In this document: one piece after another, positions 1-9,076 of the stretch
How the letters are laid out: each line of letters starts with the position of its first letter
Position numbering within the stretch: position 1 is the first letter of the stretch
NCBI RefSeq assembly: GCF_036625195.1
Contig: NZ_JAZKUG010000001.1
Span: 682,001-746,000 of the forward strand
Length of the DNA: 64,000 bases
Source of the DNA: Accumulibacter sp.
Lineage (GTDB): Bacteria > Pseudomonadota > Gammaproteobacteria > Burkholderiales > Rhodocyclaceae
Direction of reading: 5' to 3'
Made by a program: the position numbers and the translations under genes
The notes under the pieces: generated by a model
Databases searched by the model: none
What the model was told of the DNA's origin: nothing
The model's input: the letters and a program-made list of their open reading frames with translations, nothing else

Positions 1-527
1 ACGGCCGCGAGGTCGATCGCCTGTCCGCCCGCCATGCCGCATGAGCCACTGGCTCGGGCGAGCAGGGCCAGCATCTCGAGCTGCCGCGGACCATCAGCGA
101 AATCGGCGCGTGCCAGGATCTCGAACGCCAGGGACTGCAGGCTGTCGCCGACGAGCAGCGCGGTCGCTTCGTCGTATTCGACATGGCAGGTCGGACGACC
201 GCGGCGCAGCACGTCGTCGTCCATGCACGGCATGTCGTCATGCACCAGCGAATAGCTGTGGATCAGCTCGACGGCGCAGGCGGCGACCTCCAGTCGGGGC
301 AGAGGTGCCTCGCTCAGTTCACCCGCAGCGAACACCAGCAGGGGCCGCACCCGCTTGCCACCGTTCAGAGTGGCATAGCGCATCGCCTGGTGCAGACGGG
401 CGGGGATCGCTTCGGCAGCTGGCAGTTGGCGGGCGAGCGCCGTTTCCACGCGGCCCTGCACGCCGCGCATCCAGTCCGGAAAGAGAAGCCGCGTCGCCGC
501 GCCCGACACCGTGTCCATTGGACTCAT
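1..527 (-). CDS. ispA: Farnesyl diphosphate synthase (IspA), 3' part outside window
   Basis: Polyprenyl diphosphate synthase that condenses IPP with DMAPP/GPP to make farnesyl diphosphate for quinone side chains and undecaprenyl phosphate. About 175 N-terminal residues are present; the gene runs off the left edge. Visible family marks are GGKRVRPLL (IPP-binding region) and the first aspartate-rich motif in HDDMPCMDDD, followed by RRGRPTCH. The second Asp-rich motif lies outside. The ATG overlaps the xseB stop codon (ATGA at 524-527), so the two genes are translationally coupled. The xseB-ispA order is the common proteobacterial arrangement, usually followed by dxs. Confidence 0.93.
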   Translation of the reverse strand, partial: MSPMDTVSGAATRLLFPDWMRGVQGRVETALARQLPAAEAIPARLHQAMRYATLNGGKRVRPLLVFAAGELSEAPLPRLEVAACAVELIHSYSLVHDDMPCMDDDVLRRGRPTCHVEYDEATALLVGDSLQSLAFEILARADFADGPRQLEMLALLARASGSCGMAGGQAIDLAA

Positions 528-811
528 CCGGATCGCCCGTTGCCGGCGGCGAAATCGCGCAGGCTTCCGTTCTCGAGAATCAGGATCTCGCGCTCCGCAT
601 CGGCAAGCTGCTGCTGGCAGTGCCGCAGCAGTTCGCTGCCGCGCCGGTAGGCGGCCAGCGATTCGGCAAGCGGCAGCCGGCCGCCCTCCATGCTGGTGAT
701 GATGCCTTCCAGTTCGGCCAGAGCCATCTCGAACTTCATCTCGCCGACGACGGTCGGCGGCACGATGGTGCTGTCAGTGCCGGCAGCAGGCTCGGGTTTC
801 GGTCGGGACAT
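524..811 (-). CDS. xseB: Exodeoxyribonuclease VII small subunit (XseB)
   Basis: Small subunit of exonuclease VII, which degrades single-stranded DNA together with XseA. It is 95 aa from the ATG at 811, normal for the family with a somewhat long N-terminus. Family signatures are FEMALAELEGII, LPLAESLAAYRRG and the C-terminal LLRHCQQQLADAE helix. A TTG 18 bases upstream (829) is also in frame, but a promoter-like pair at 837-866 would start transcription near 830, which favours the ATG. The stop overlaps the ispA start. Confidence 0.92.
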   Translation of the reverse strand: MSRPKPEPAAGTDSTIVPPTVVGEMKFEMALAELEGIITSMEGGRLPLAESLAAYRRGSELLRHCQQQLADAEREILILENGSLRDFAAGNGRSG

Positions 812-836
812 GGACAAGGCTCGAATCAAACGGGCG

Positions 837-866
837 AAAATAGCCTATTACTGGGCTTGCGGTCAA
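837..866 (-). promoter_or_regulatory. Candidate sigma70 promoter for xseB-ispA
   Basis: Read on the minus strand: -35 TTGACC (861-866), an 18-base spacer, -10 TATTTT (837-842). It sits just upstream of xseB in the 144-bp divergent gap shared with the STAS-like gene. Based on consensus match only. Confidence 0.45.
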
Positions 867-955
867 ATCAAAAACGGGTCGCTCGGCAGGCATGGCCGCG
901 AACTCGCCGCCCGACAGAGGTGCTAAACTTGCCTTGCACATGAAGGGAGCCGAAC

Positions 956-1327
956 ATGATCGTCATCGAGCATCAACCCAAGCGCGTCGAAGTGACCGTG
1001 TACGCCGAGTTCACTCTGGCCGACTACAAGGAATTCGAGAGTGTCGTGAACGACGCGATCCGCTTCGAAGGGCCGGTCGACCTGCTCTTCGACCTGCGCG
1101 AGATGGCCGACTTCACCCTCGACGTCGCCTGGGAAGACATCGTCTTCGCCCGCGCCCATGCCAACGACTTCAGCCGCATTGCCGTGCTGACCGACAGCCA
1201 GTGGGTCGCCTGGAGCGCCTGGTTGTCGCAGATCTTCGTCCGCGCCGAGATGCGAATCTTCGCCGAGGAAACCGAGGCGCGCGCCTGGCTGGCCGAGGAT
1301 GCCGGGGCCGGAGGGGAAGCGGTATGA
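956..1327 (+). CDS. STAS/SpoIIAA-like small protein
   Basis: Protein of 123 aa resembling the SpoIIAA-like/STAS fold family (DUF3478 type): VDLLFDLREM and FSRIAVLTDSQWVAW are the typical core strand and helix segments, followed by a C-terminal IFAEETEARAWL. Some such proteins bind lipids or act as regulatory partners; no specific function can be assigned. A purine-rich Shine-Dalgarno, GAAGGGAG, lies just upstream of the ATG. Its stop overlaps the start of the sulfurtransferase (ATGA, 1324-1327), so the pair forms an operon. Confidence 0.8.
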   Translation: MIVIEHQPKRVEVTVYAEFTLADYKEFESVVNDAIRFEGPVDLLFDLREMADFTLDVAWEDIVFARAHANDFSRIAVLTDSQWVAWSAWLSQIFVRAEMRIFAEETEARAWLAEDAGAGGEAV

Positions 1328-2184
1328 GCCACCGCACGCTGGTCGATTGCGCGGCTCTCGCCGCGCACCTGGGGGATCCCGACTGGCGCATTTTCGACTG
1401 CCGTCACCTGCTCAGCGATCCGGCTGCCGGACAACAGGCTTACCGCGCCGGGCATCTGCCGGGCGCGTTCTTCTGCCATCTCGACGACGACCTGTCGGGC
1501 CCGAAGAACGGCCGCAACGGGCGCCATCCGCTGCCCGACCCACAAGAGCTTGCCGACAGGCTCGGTGCTGCCGGCGTCTCGTGCGGGACGCAGGTGGTCG
1601 CCTACGACGATGCCGGTGGCGCCTTCGCCGCTCGCCTGTGGTGGTTGTTGCGCTGGCTGGGCCACGATCGCGTCGCCGTGCTCGATGGTGGCATCGCCGC
1701 CTGGCTGGCCGAGGGTCGACCGCTGTCTGCGGCAGTGCCAAAGGGACAACCGGCGACCTTCGTGATCCAGCGGCAAGACCGGGTCGTCAGCACCGACGAC
1801 GTGCTGGCCAATCTCGCAAGCCAGAGATTCCGGCTGATCGATGCCCGCAGCCCCGACCGCTTCCGTGGCGAGAACGAAACCCTCGATACGCTCGGCGGAC
1901 ACATACCCGGCGCTGACAACCGCTTCTTTCGCGACAACCTTGATGCCGACGGCCGTTTTCGGCCAGCCGCCGAGCTGCGGCGCGAGTTCACGGAGATCCT
2001 CGCCGGCTTCGACGCACGCGATGTGGTGATGTCCTGCGGCTCGGGAGTGACCGCCTGTCACAACCTGCTGGCGATGGAGCTCGCCGGCCTCCCGGGCGCC
2101 CGCCTGTACGCAGGTTCGTGGAGCGAATGGTGCAGCGACCCGGCACGACCGATCGCCTGCCGGACGTCGACGATCGCCGCCTGA
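1324..2184 (+). CDS. sseA: 3-mercaptopyruvate/thiosulfate sulfurtransferase (rhodanese, SseA type)
   Basis: Two-rhodanese-domain enzyme of 286 aa that transfers sulfur from mercaptopyruvate or thiosulfate to a thiol acceptor or cyanide. Domain 1 (about 1-135, inactive) includes YRAGHLPGAFF and VLDGGIAAWLAEG. Domain 2 (about 155-275) carries the active loop CGSGVTA with catalytic Cys238. The GSGVT loop is typical of mercaptopyruvate sulfurtransferase rather than thiosulfate-specific rhodanese. The start overlaps the preceding gene by ATGA; longer upstream frames only read through that gene in another phase. Confidence 0.9.
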   Translation: MSHRTLVDCAALAAHLGDPDWRIFDCRHLLSDPAAGQQAYRAGHLPGAFFCHLDDDLSGPKNGRNGRHPLPDPQELADRLGAAGVSCGTQVVAYDDAGGAFAARLWWLLRWLGHDRVAVLDGGIAAWLAEGRPLSAAVPKGQPATFVIQRQDRVVSTDDVLANLASQRFRLIDARSPDRFRGENETLDTLGGHIPGADNRFFRDNLDADGRFRPAAELRREFTEILAGFDARDVVMSCGSGVTACHNLLAMELAGLPGARLYAGSWSEWCSDPARPIACRTSTIAA

Positions 2185-2294
2185 CACACCGGACTCGCCG
2201 GCCGCTGCCACTTCCCCGGGAAACGTGGCCGCCACCTCGCCTGCTGTCGACCGCAGCGCAAGCGGCTGCGGCCGGCGAAGTGCGAGCGACGCCT

Positions 2295-2882
2295 TCAGCG
2301 CAACAGCAGCTCGCTGGCCGCGTCGGCAATCTCGTCCAGCGACAGCGGGCCATCGGGCCGATACCACTGGCCGCTCCAGTTGAGCATGCCGAAGAGCAGC
2401 AGCCGGACCGGACTCGCCGCACTGCGCAACCGGCCGCACGCCGCCAGTTCGTCGAGCGTGCCCTGCCACGCCGCCTGGTAACGGTCACTGGCGGCGGCGA
2501 TCTCGGCCCGCGCCGCGGCATCGAGCGAACGGGACTCGTGAATCAGCATCGGCGTATGGCAGTCGCCCTCGAGGAGGTTGCCGAAGTGGATCCGGATCAT
2601 CAGCCGCAGGCGTCGCTCGGGATCGTCGACCCCTGCGATCGCGGCCTGCAGGCGCCGGTGCCCCGCTTCCAGCCCTTCGATCATCGCCGCCTTGAGGAGA
2701 TCCTGCTTGCTGCGGAAGTGATAGAACGGACTGCCCGAGCGCATGCCGACTGCCTGCGCGATGTCGCGCGTCGTCGTCGCGGCAAAGCCCTTCTCGACGA
2801 ACAGGCGCGCCGCGGCGCGCAGCAGGTCGTCGCGGCGGTTGATCTCGGGCGCCGCACGCGCCCTTCGGTGCCCGACCGGCAT
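2295..2882 (-). CDS. TetR/AcrR family transcriptional regulator
   Basis: One-domain repressor-type regulator of 195 aa. The N-terminal helix-turn-helix is at about residues 15-62 (RAAARLFVEKGFAATTTRDI, then SPFYHFRSKQDLL). The C-terminal ligand domain resembles the TetR_C_33-like group often linked to acyl-CoA metabolism. The ATG at 2882 lies 5 bp after the fadH stop, so it is probably co-transcribed with fadH and may regulate it; that link is inferred from position. The frame stays open upstream through fadH, but the HTH begins right after this ATG. Confidence 0.88.
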   Translation of the reverse strand: MPVGHRRARAAPEINRRDDLLRAAARLFVEKGFAATTTRDIAQAVGMRSGSPFYHFRSKQDLLKAAMIEGLEAGHRRLQAAIAGVDDPERRLRLMIRIHFGNLLEGDCHTPMLIHESRSLDAAARAEIAAASDRYQAAWQGTLDELAACGRLRSAASPVRLLLFGMLNWSGQWYRPDGPLSLDEIADAASELLLR

Positions 2883-2887
2883 CCAGC

Positions 2888-4912
2888 TCAGAGCGTCGCC
2901 GCCAGGCGGGTGCCCTGGTCGATCGCACGCTTGGCGTCGAGCTCGTTGGCAACGTCGGCGCCACCGATCAGCGACACCGGTACGGCGGCGGCACGCAACC
3001 CCTCCTCCAGTTCGCGCCGCGGTTCCTGGCCGGCGCAGACGACGACATGGTCGACCGGCAGGCACTGCCGCTGGCCATCGACGACGATGTGCAGTCCAGC
3101 GTCGTCGATGCGCTCGTAGCTGACCCCCGCGAGCATCTGCACACCGCGCTTCTTGAGCAGGGTGCGGCGAATCCAGCCGGTCGTCTTGGCCAGACCATCG
3201 CCGACCTTTGCCGCCTTGCGCTGCAACAGCCAGACCTGGCGCCGGCCACGGTCGCCGGTGGGTGCCTTGAGGCCACCCGGATTGGCGAAATCGGCGTCGA
3301 TTCCCCACTCGCTCTGGAAGCGCTCGAGTTCATCGCGATCGTCCTCGACATGCGTCAGGAACTCGGCCACATCGAAGCCGATGCCACCCGCGCCGATGAT
3401 CGCCACACGCTCGCCGGCAACGCGATAGCCCTCGATCAGGTCGATGTAGGAAATCACCTTCTCGTGTTCGATCCCCGGCAGGTCGGGCCGCCGCGGCACG
3501 ACGCCGGTCGCCAGCACGACATGTTCGAAGCCGGCATCCGCCAGCTCGGCGGCGGTGCACTCCCTGCCGAGCTGCAGCGAGACGCCGACTCTTTCGAGGC
3601 GGCGACCGAAATAGCGCAGCGTCTCGGCGAACTCCTCCTTGCCGGGAATGCGGCGGGCGAGATTGAACTGGCCGCCGATTTCCGGCGCCGCGTCGAACAG
3701 CGTCACCCAGTGGCCACGCTCGGCGGCGGTGAGCGCGCAGGCCATGCCGGCCGGTCCGGCACCGACGACGGCGATCCGTTTCGGCGCCGGCGCCGGCGCG
3801 ATCACCAGCTCGGTCTCGCGGCACGCCCGCGGATTCACCAGGCAGTAGGTCAGCCGACCCTCGAAGATCTCGTCGAGACAGGCCTGGTTGCAGGCGATGC
3901 AGGTGTTGATCTCGTCGGCACGGCCGGCCGCCGCCTTGTTGACGAACTCGGCATCGGCCAGGAAGGGGCGTGCCATCGACACCATGTCGGCACAACCGGA
4001 AGCGATCACCTCCTCCGCCACCTCTGGCGCATTGATGCGGTTGGTGGTCACCAACGGGATGCCCACCTGCCCCATCAGCCGCTTCGTCACCCAGACGAAG
4101 GCAGCGCGCGGCACCATCGTCGCGATCGTCGGGATGCGCGCCTCGTGCCAGCCGATGCCCGTATTGATGATGCTTGCGCCGGCCTCCTCGACCGCTTTGG
4201 CGAGTGCGACGATCTCGTCCCAGGTGCTGCCACCCTCGACGAGGTCGAGCATCGACAGGCGAAAGATGATGATGAAATTCGGCCCGGTCGTTGCCCGCAC
4301 CCGGCGCACCGTTTCGAGGGCAAAGCGGATGCGGTTCTCGAAGCTGCCGCCCCAGCCATCCTCGCGGAAGTTGGTCTGGCGGGCGATGAACTGGTTGATC
4401 AGGTAGCCTTCCGAGCCCATCACCTCGACCCCGTCATAACCGGCCGCCTGGGCCAGCCCGGCGCAGCGGGCGTAATCGTCGAGTGTCCGCTCGATGTCCT
4501 CGGCGCTCAGCTCACGCGGGCGAATCGGCGAGATCGGCGCCTGCGACGGCGACGGCGCAACCGCGCCGCGATGGTAGGCGTAGCGGCCGGTGTGCAGGAT
4601 CTGCATGGCGATCTTGCCGCCGGCCGCATGCACCGCGTCGGTGACCAGGCGGTGTTTGACCACCTGTGCCTCGTTCTCCAGCGCCGCCGCGCCGGGCATC
4701 ACGACCCCTTCCTGGTTGGGCGCTATGCCGCCGGTGACGATCAGGCCGACGCCGCCGCGCGCGCGCTCGGCATAGAACGCGGCGAGACGGCGGAAACCTT
4801 GCGGCGCCTCTTCGAGACCAGTGTGCATCGAACCCATCAGGACGCGATTCCTCAGCGTCGTGAAACCGAGGTCGAGCGGGGCGAGCAGATGGGGATAGGC
4901 GTAATGGTGCAT
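2888..4912 (-). CDS. fadH: NADPH-dependent 2,4-dienoyl-CoA reductase (FadH)
   Basis: Flavin/Fe-S enzyme that reduces 2,4-dienoyl-CoA to 3-enoyl-CoA in beta-oxidation of polyunsaturated fatty acids. It is 674 aa, close to the E. coli length. The N-terminal old-yellow-enzyme TIM barrel (about 1-330) opens with LLAPLDLGFTTLRNRVLMGS. A 4Fe-4S cysteine cluster follows (CIACNQACLD and the next cysteines), then a nucleotide-binding region with GAGPAGMA and GAGGIGFDVAEFL. The start at MHHYAYP is preferred over a longer frame (to 5011) because it has an AGGAGA Shine-Dalgarno and matches FadH N-termini. tetR follows directly. Confidence 0.93.
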   Translation of the reverse strand: MHHYAYPHLLAPLDLGFTTLRNRVLMGSMHTGLEEAPQGFRRLAAFYAERARGGVGLIVTGGIAPNQEGVVMPGAAALENEAQVVKHRLVTDAVHAAGGKIAMQILHTGRYAYHRGAVAPSPSQAPISPIRPRELSAEDIERTLDDYARCAGLAQAAGYDGVEVMGSEGYLINQFIARQTNFREDGWGGSFENRIRFALETVRRVRATTGPNFIIIFRLSMLDLVEGGSTWDEIVALAKAVEEAGASIINTGIGWHEARIPTIATMVPRAAFVWVTKRLMGQVGIPLVTTNRINAPEVAEEVIASGCADMVSMARPFLADAEFVNKAAAGRADEINTCIACNQACLDEIFEGRLTYCLVNPRACRETELVIAPAPAPKRIAVVGAGPAGMACALTAAERGHWVTLFDAAPEIGGQFNLARRIPGKEEFAETLRYFGRRLERVGVSLQLGRECTAAELADAGFEHVVLATGVVPRRPDLPGIEHEKVISYIDLIEGYRVAGERVAIIGAGGIGFDVAEFLTHVEDDRDELERFQSEWGIDADFANPGGLKAPTGDRGRRQVWLLQRKAAKVGDGLAKTTGWIRRTLLKKRGVQMLAGVSYERIDDAGLHIVVDGQRQCLPVDHVVVCAGQEPRRELEEGLRAAAVPVSLIGGADVANELDAKRAIDQGTRLAATL

Positions 4913-5297
4913 GCAGGGAATCTCCTGGGACAGGTAGTCGAGGGCTGGGCGATCAAAGTTTGGGCAAGCAGGCGCTTGTTCGATTATCGACGATCGGCTT
5001 GCGGGGTGCAAGTGCGTGGCTGCTGCGGCCGCGACGGGAAGCCGCCCGGAGACGGCGAAGCCGGGGCCACGGCGGCAGGGTGGCTGTGGCGGAGGCGGGC
5101 CAGGCAGGCGTCCTGCAGGTATCGCGGCAGCGACACGGCCTCGTCTTCACCCGCACCGAACAATCGAACTCGCACCGGTTTCAGACATCGCTCGCCGGTG
5201 GCCGGATCAATGGTGTTCGCCAGGACCTGCGCAGGATTCCCGGCATCACAAGTTCAGCGGCCTGATCACCCGCCGCCGGCCATCCGCTGGCACCGCC
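4913..5297. other. 385-bp gap without a confident gene
   Basis: The part nearest fadH holds its leader and candidate promoter. Further up, one minus-strand frame (about 4984-5250) reads protein-like, with NTIDPATGERC and VRVRLFGAGEDEAVSLPRYL. It has no ATG: only GTG at 5175 is a usual start, or removal of one T near 5248 would join it to a GTG further upstream. It could be a small or decayed gene. I do not call it. Confidence 0.3.
4983..5011 (-). promoter_or_regulatory. Candidate sigma70 promoter for fadH
   Basis: Minus strand: -35 TTGCAC (5006-5011), exact 17-base spacer, -10 GATAAT (4983-4988), about 70 bp upstream of the fadH ATG. Consensus match only. Confidence 0.5.
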
Positions 5298-7313
5298 TCA
5301 CTTCAGAATCCCGAGCAGATTCGAGAAACCGTCCGTCCACGCCGCGAAACCGGGCCGCGGCGACAGCGGCCGGGCACTGGTGATCGCCGCCTGCAGGCTC
5401 GCCGCGCGCTCGGGTCGGACGAGCAGCGCCCACAGAGAACGGCGACAGAAGACGTCGCCGTCAGCCGGTTCGAGATCGACGACGAGGACGCTCAGCCCGA
5501 GCTTCGCGGCGGCGGCAGCGACCACCGGCTGCAGGTCGAGGTAGCGGTTGGTGATGTGCACGGCGAGGATGCCGTCGCCCTTCATGTGCCGCAGGTAGGA
5601 CTGCATCGCTTCGAGCGTCAGCAGGTGCGCCGGGATCGAGTCGCCGGAGAAGGCGTCGATGGCGAGCAGGTCGAAGGCCTGTGGTGCTTCGCCCTCGAGC
5701 ATCAGGCGCCCGTCGCCGAGCACCGGCACGATGCGCGCCCGGCTTGCCGCCAGGTAGCTGAACTCGCTGCGCGCAAGCTCGAGGACCTGGTCGTCGATCT
5801 CGTACAGCCGCATCTCGTCGCCCTCGCGGCCGTAGGTCGCGAGGGTACCGGCACCGAGGCCGACGACGCCGATCCTGCGTGGCCGCTCGGTCGGCAGGCT
5901 GAGCAGAGCCTGGCCGATTCCCGAACGCTCGCAGTAATAAGCGGTTGGCCGCCGACTGTGCTCGGTGGCGATGAACTGCTCGCCGTGGTTGATGCGTCCG
6001 TGCAGGAGCTTGCGCTTGATGCCGAGATCTTCCTCGCTGACGTCGGAAATCCGCAGCTGGCCGTAGAAGTTGCGCATCACGCGCCGGTAATCCTCGACAT
6101 AATCGACCGATAGCCCCACCAGCCGGCAGCCATACACGGCGAGGGCCGCGAGCAACAGCCAGCGCCAGATCGGCCTGGCTTGCGGCCAGAGGACGATGAT
6201 CACCAGCACGGCACAGAGAAAGAGGCCGATGGGCAGCTCGAAGTAGGCGTTGAACAGCGCCGGCGCGAGCAGACCGACCAGACTGCCGCCGAGCGCGCCG
6301 CCGATCGACAGCATCAGGTAGAACAGCGTCAGGTGACGCACCGGCGGTCGCCGCCGCACCAGCTCGCCATGACAGACCATGCAGAAAACGAAGAGAGCGC
6401 CGCAAAGCAGGCTGACCAGCAACGGCACCGGCATGCCGACTTCGGCGAGAACCTGATCGAGGGCAATGAAGGCGATCGGCAGCGCGATCAGGAAGCCCCG
6501 ACGATGATAGTAGCGCGGCGCATCGAAGCAGAGAATGAAGCTCAGCAGGTAGATGCTCAGCGGCAGCACCCAGAGGAAGGGGACCGGCGCGACGTCCTGC
6601 GTCAGGTGGCGGGTCAGCGCGAGGAGGAGGATCGAGGCGGTCATCGCCAGGCCGATCCACAGCAGGCACTCGCGCAGCGGCGGCCGCGGGACTGGCTCCG
6701 AACTGGCCGGGCGGCGCTCGAGTTCGCTCGAGACACCCTTCCACGACTGCCAGGCGCTGGCCAGACAGGCGACGACGAAGAAGACGTAGCCAACCGACCA
6801 GGCATGTGCCTGCTGCACGACGACGAAGAAGGGCTCGACGAGCACTGGGTAGGAGAGCAGCGCGAGCATCGACGCCAGGTTCGACAGCGCATAAAGCCGG
6901 TACGGCATCATGCTGTTGAACGAGCGCGCATACCACGCCTGCATCAGCGGCCCGGTGGTGGACAGCAGCAGGTAGGGCATGCCGACCGTCGTCGCGAGGA
7001 CGGCGAGGACGTTCCACGTCGGGCTGGCAAAGGCGACGTCCTTCCAGGCCGGGTTGGCGACCACCGGCAGCGTCGCCAGACTGAGCAACAGCAGCACGCC
7101 GTGCACGATGACCTGACGGCGTGGCGACAGCCACTCGTGGAGCAGGTGAACATAGAGGTAGCCGAGCAGCAGCGCAGCTTGGAAGAAGACGAGGCAGGTG
7201 CTCCACACGGACGACGAGCCACCGAACCAGGGCAGGATCATCTTGGCGATGATCGGCTGGATCTGGAAAAGCAGGAAGGCGGAGAGGAAGACGGTAACCG
7301 CAAAGCTGATCAT
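5298..7313 (-). CDS. Polytopic membrane protein fused to a spermidine-synthase-like domain
   Basis: Protein of 671 aa. About 400 N-terminal residues form roughly ten hydrophobic segments, beginning with SFAVTVFLSAFLLFQIQPII. The C-terminal part (about 430-671) is a spermidine-synthase-type methyltransferase fold: IGVVGLGAGTLATYG (nucleotide loop), LYEIDDQVLELA (acidic end of strand 2), LGDGRLML and IDAFSGDSIP. Such fusions are widespread in bacteria and their substrate is uncertain, so polyamine synthesis is not proven. The ATG overlaps the stop of the MscS-like gene (ATGA, 7310-7313), indicating coupled translation. Confidence 0.85.
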   Translation of the reverse strand: MISFAVTVFLSAFLLFQIQPIIAKMILPWFGGSSSVWSTCLVFFQAALLLGYLYVHLLHEWLSPRRQVIVHGVLLLLSLATLPVVANPAWKDVAFASPTWNVLAVLATTVGMPYLLLSTTGPLMQAWYARSFNSMMPYRLYALSNLASMLALLSYPVLVEPFFVVVQQAHAWSVGYVFFVVACLASAWQSWKGVSSELERRPASSEPVPRPPLRECLLWIGLAMTASILLLALTRHLTQDVAPVPFLWVLPLSIYLLSFILCFDAPRYYHRRGFLIALPIAFIALDQVLAEVGMPVPLLVSLLCGALFVFCMVCHGELVRRRPPVRHLTLFYLMLSIGGALGGSLVGLLAPALFNAYFELPIGLFLCAVLVIIVLWPQARPIWRWLLLAALAVYGCRLVGLSVDYVEDYRRVMRNFYGQLRISDVSEEDLGIKRKLLHGRINHGEQFIATEHSRRPTAYYCERSGIGQALLSLPTERPRRIGVVGLGAGTLATYGREGDEMRLYEIDDQVLELARSEFSYLAASRARIVPVLGDGRLMLEGEAPQAFDLLAIDAFSGDSIPAHLLTLEAMQSYLRHMKGDGILAVHITNRYLDLQPVVAAAAAKLGLSVLVVDLEPADGDVFCRRSLWALLVRPERAASLQAAITSARPLSPRPGFAAWTDGFSNLLGILK

Positions 7314-8980
7314 GCCGGTGTTCCCGGCTGCGGCGCCGTTTCCGTCGCCGGCCCTGCAGCCTCCGCTGCCGCCGGTGCCGCATGCCAGCTCTCGCGCGGG
7401 ACGACGACGTTGCTCGCCGGCTGCATGACGAAATGCGGCGACATGATCTGCACGCCGTAGCTGTTGAACTGATCCTGGATGTTCGCGTGCAGTGCGGAGA
7501 GCACCGGTACCCGCTCGAGCGGCTTGTCCATGTGCGCGAAGAGTTCGTATTCGACGTACCAATCGCCGAGTCCGCGCTGATAGACGAAGGGCTTCGGCAA
7601 CGCGCGCAGGCCCGGCGTCTGCTCGGCCGCGGCGATGAGCAGCGCGTGCACCTGCCGCCACGGGGTGTCATAGCCGATCGTCACCTTGGTCGACACCAGC
7701 GTCCCGCGCGCGCCGGCCAGGCGCGAGTAGTTCTTGATCGGATTGCCCACGAGCACGGCGTTGGGAATCGTCACTTCCTCGTTGCGCATGTTGATGATCT
7801 TGGTCGACAGCGCGCCGACCTCGCTGACGACGCCGACGGTTTCACCGAGGTCGACGAAGTCGCCGACCGACAGCGCGCGCGAGTAGACAAGCACGAGACC
7901 GCTCATCAACTGGTTGACGATGCCGGCCGAGCCGAGCGTCAACATGAAGCCGAACATCACCGACAGTCCCTTGAAGGCATCGCTGTCGGACATCGGGATG
8001 AACGGATAGGCAACGGCGATGCCGAGGCCCCAGACGATGATGGTGCAGATGCGGTGGGTAGCGTTGACGGTCTCCGGGTGCAGACCGTGCACATGCACGC
8101 GCCCGGCCCTTGCCGCCTTGAAGAAGTTGCCGAGGGCGTCGTTGAAGGCCTTGGTCAGGAAGAGGATGACGAGGGCGGTGGTCAGCGCCGGTACGGCTTC
8201 GATAAAGCCGATGCCGATGGTTTCCAACAGGCCGAACAGGAAGCCGGTCAGGCGGTCGCCAAGCGGTTCGGTCAACGGGAAGCGCGCGAGGACGAAGGTC
8301 AGCCAGAGGTAGGCGACGCTCAGCCAGAGAAAGCCCATCAGCAGCTGCGCGATCCGCTGCACCAGCGCCCAGCCATGCCGCGCCCAGCGGAAGCCGCTGG
8401 ACTCGGGATGCGCGTCGATGACCTTTTCGAAGTGACGGACGATGAACGCGGTGGTGCGGCGAATCAGCCACAGCAGCAGCAGGGCGATGGCGGTCGCCGC
8501 CAGCGACAGGCCAATCCCCTTGACCAGTACCATCGGCCGGCGCTGCTCGCTGACCGCCAGCAGGGCCGTGTGGAGTTCGTCGGCGCTGCGGCGGGCAGCC
8601 GCCTCGAGCGAAATCTTCTCCTCGGGGTCGAGGTCGCCGTCGACGATGCCGAAGAGCACCGATTCACCGATGTGCAGGCTGATTCCCCGCCGACTGTCGA
8701 TGGAGAACGGCGTCAGTTCGATCGGTTGCTGCATCTGCGCCGCCGGCAGGGCATCGATGCGCGCGAGGGCGCGGCGCACGCGATACTCCGGGCTGGCGCC
8801 GACCAAGGTCGCGCGGAGGGTGACGATCGGCCGGAAATGGTAGTGCAGCGTCGCCTCTGCCGGACGCGCCTCGCCGGCAGCGGCGGCGGCCGCCGGCAGG
8901 CTGGCAAGGAACAGGCTGGCGAGGAGCCCGAAGAGGGCGAAGCCGGCGGACAGCCGGCAGCAGAACGGCTTCATGATCAT
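7310..8980 (-). CDS. Mechanosensitive ion channel, MscS family
   Basis: Protein of 556 aa with a signal-like N-terminus, a periplasmic region of about 120 residues, several membrane segments and the MscS core. The core shows SAGIVNQLMSGLVLVYSR (pore helix region), VGDFVDLGETVGVVSEVGAL (beta domain) and VTIPNAVLVGNPIKNYSR. These channels gate on membrane tension and release solutes on osmotic downshift. The gene is longer than E. coli MscS (286 aa) because of the N-terminal extension. The first ATG is used; a second lies two codons in. It is coupled to the downstream spermidine-synthase-like fusion. Confidence 0.9.
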   Translation of the reverse strand: MIMKPFCCRLSAGFALFGLLASLFLASLPAAAAAAGEARPAEATLHYHFRPIVTLRATLVGASPEYRVRRALARIDALPAAQMQQPIELTPFSIDSRRGISLHIGESVLFGIVDGDLDPEEKISLEAAARRSADELHTALLAVSEQRRPMVLVKGIGLSLAATAIALLLLWLIRRTTAFIVRHFEKVIDAHPESSGFRWARHGWALVQRIAQLLMGFLWLSVAYLWLTFVLARFPLTEPLGDRLTGFLFGLLETIGIGFIEAVPALTTALVILFLTKAFNDALGNFFKAARAGRVHVHGLHPETVNATHRICTIIVWGLGIAVAYPFIPMSDSDAFKGLSVMFGFMLTLGSAGIVNQLMSGLVLVYSRALSVGDFVDLGETVGVVSEVGALSTKIINMRNEEVTIPNAVLVGNPIKNYSRLAGARGTLVSTKVTIGYDTPWRQVHALLIAAAEQTPGLRALPKPFVYQRGLGDWYVEYELFAHMDKPLERVPVLSALHANIQDQFNSYGVQIMSPHFVMQPASNVVVPRESWHAAPAAAEAAGPATETAPQPGTPA

Positions 8981-9076
8981 GACGGCAGGTGGGTGACGGT
9001 CTGGACTGGGCTGCGATTATAGCCCCTGCCCGGCAGCATGGCTTTGCCGCGAGCGCCGATCGCGACCGGCCAATGA

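Noticed and set aside
2195..2278. Perfect 11-bp inverted repeat (TCGCCGGCCGC / GCGGCCGGCGA) between the sulfurtransferase and tetR
   Set aside because: The 62-base loop and lack of a T tract make it a poor terminator; it may be chance in GC-rich DNA, though the convergent position is suggestive.
4960..5265. Plus-strand 101-codon frame in the fadH upstream gap
   Set aside because: Arg-rich shadow-like composition, no ribosome site, and it overlaps a more protein-like minus-strand frame that is itself uncertain.
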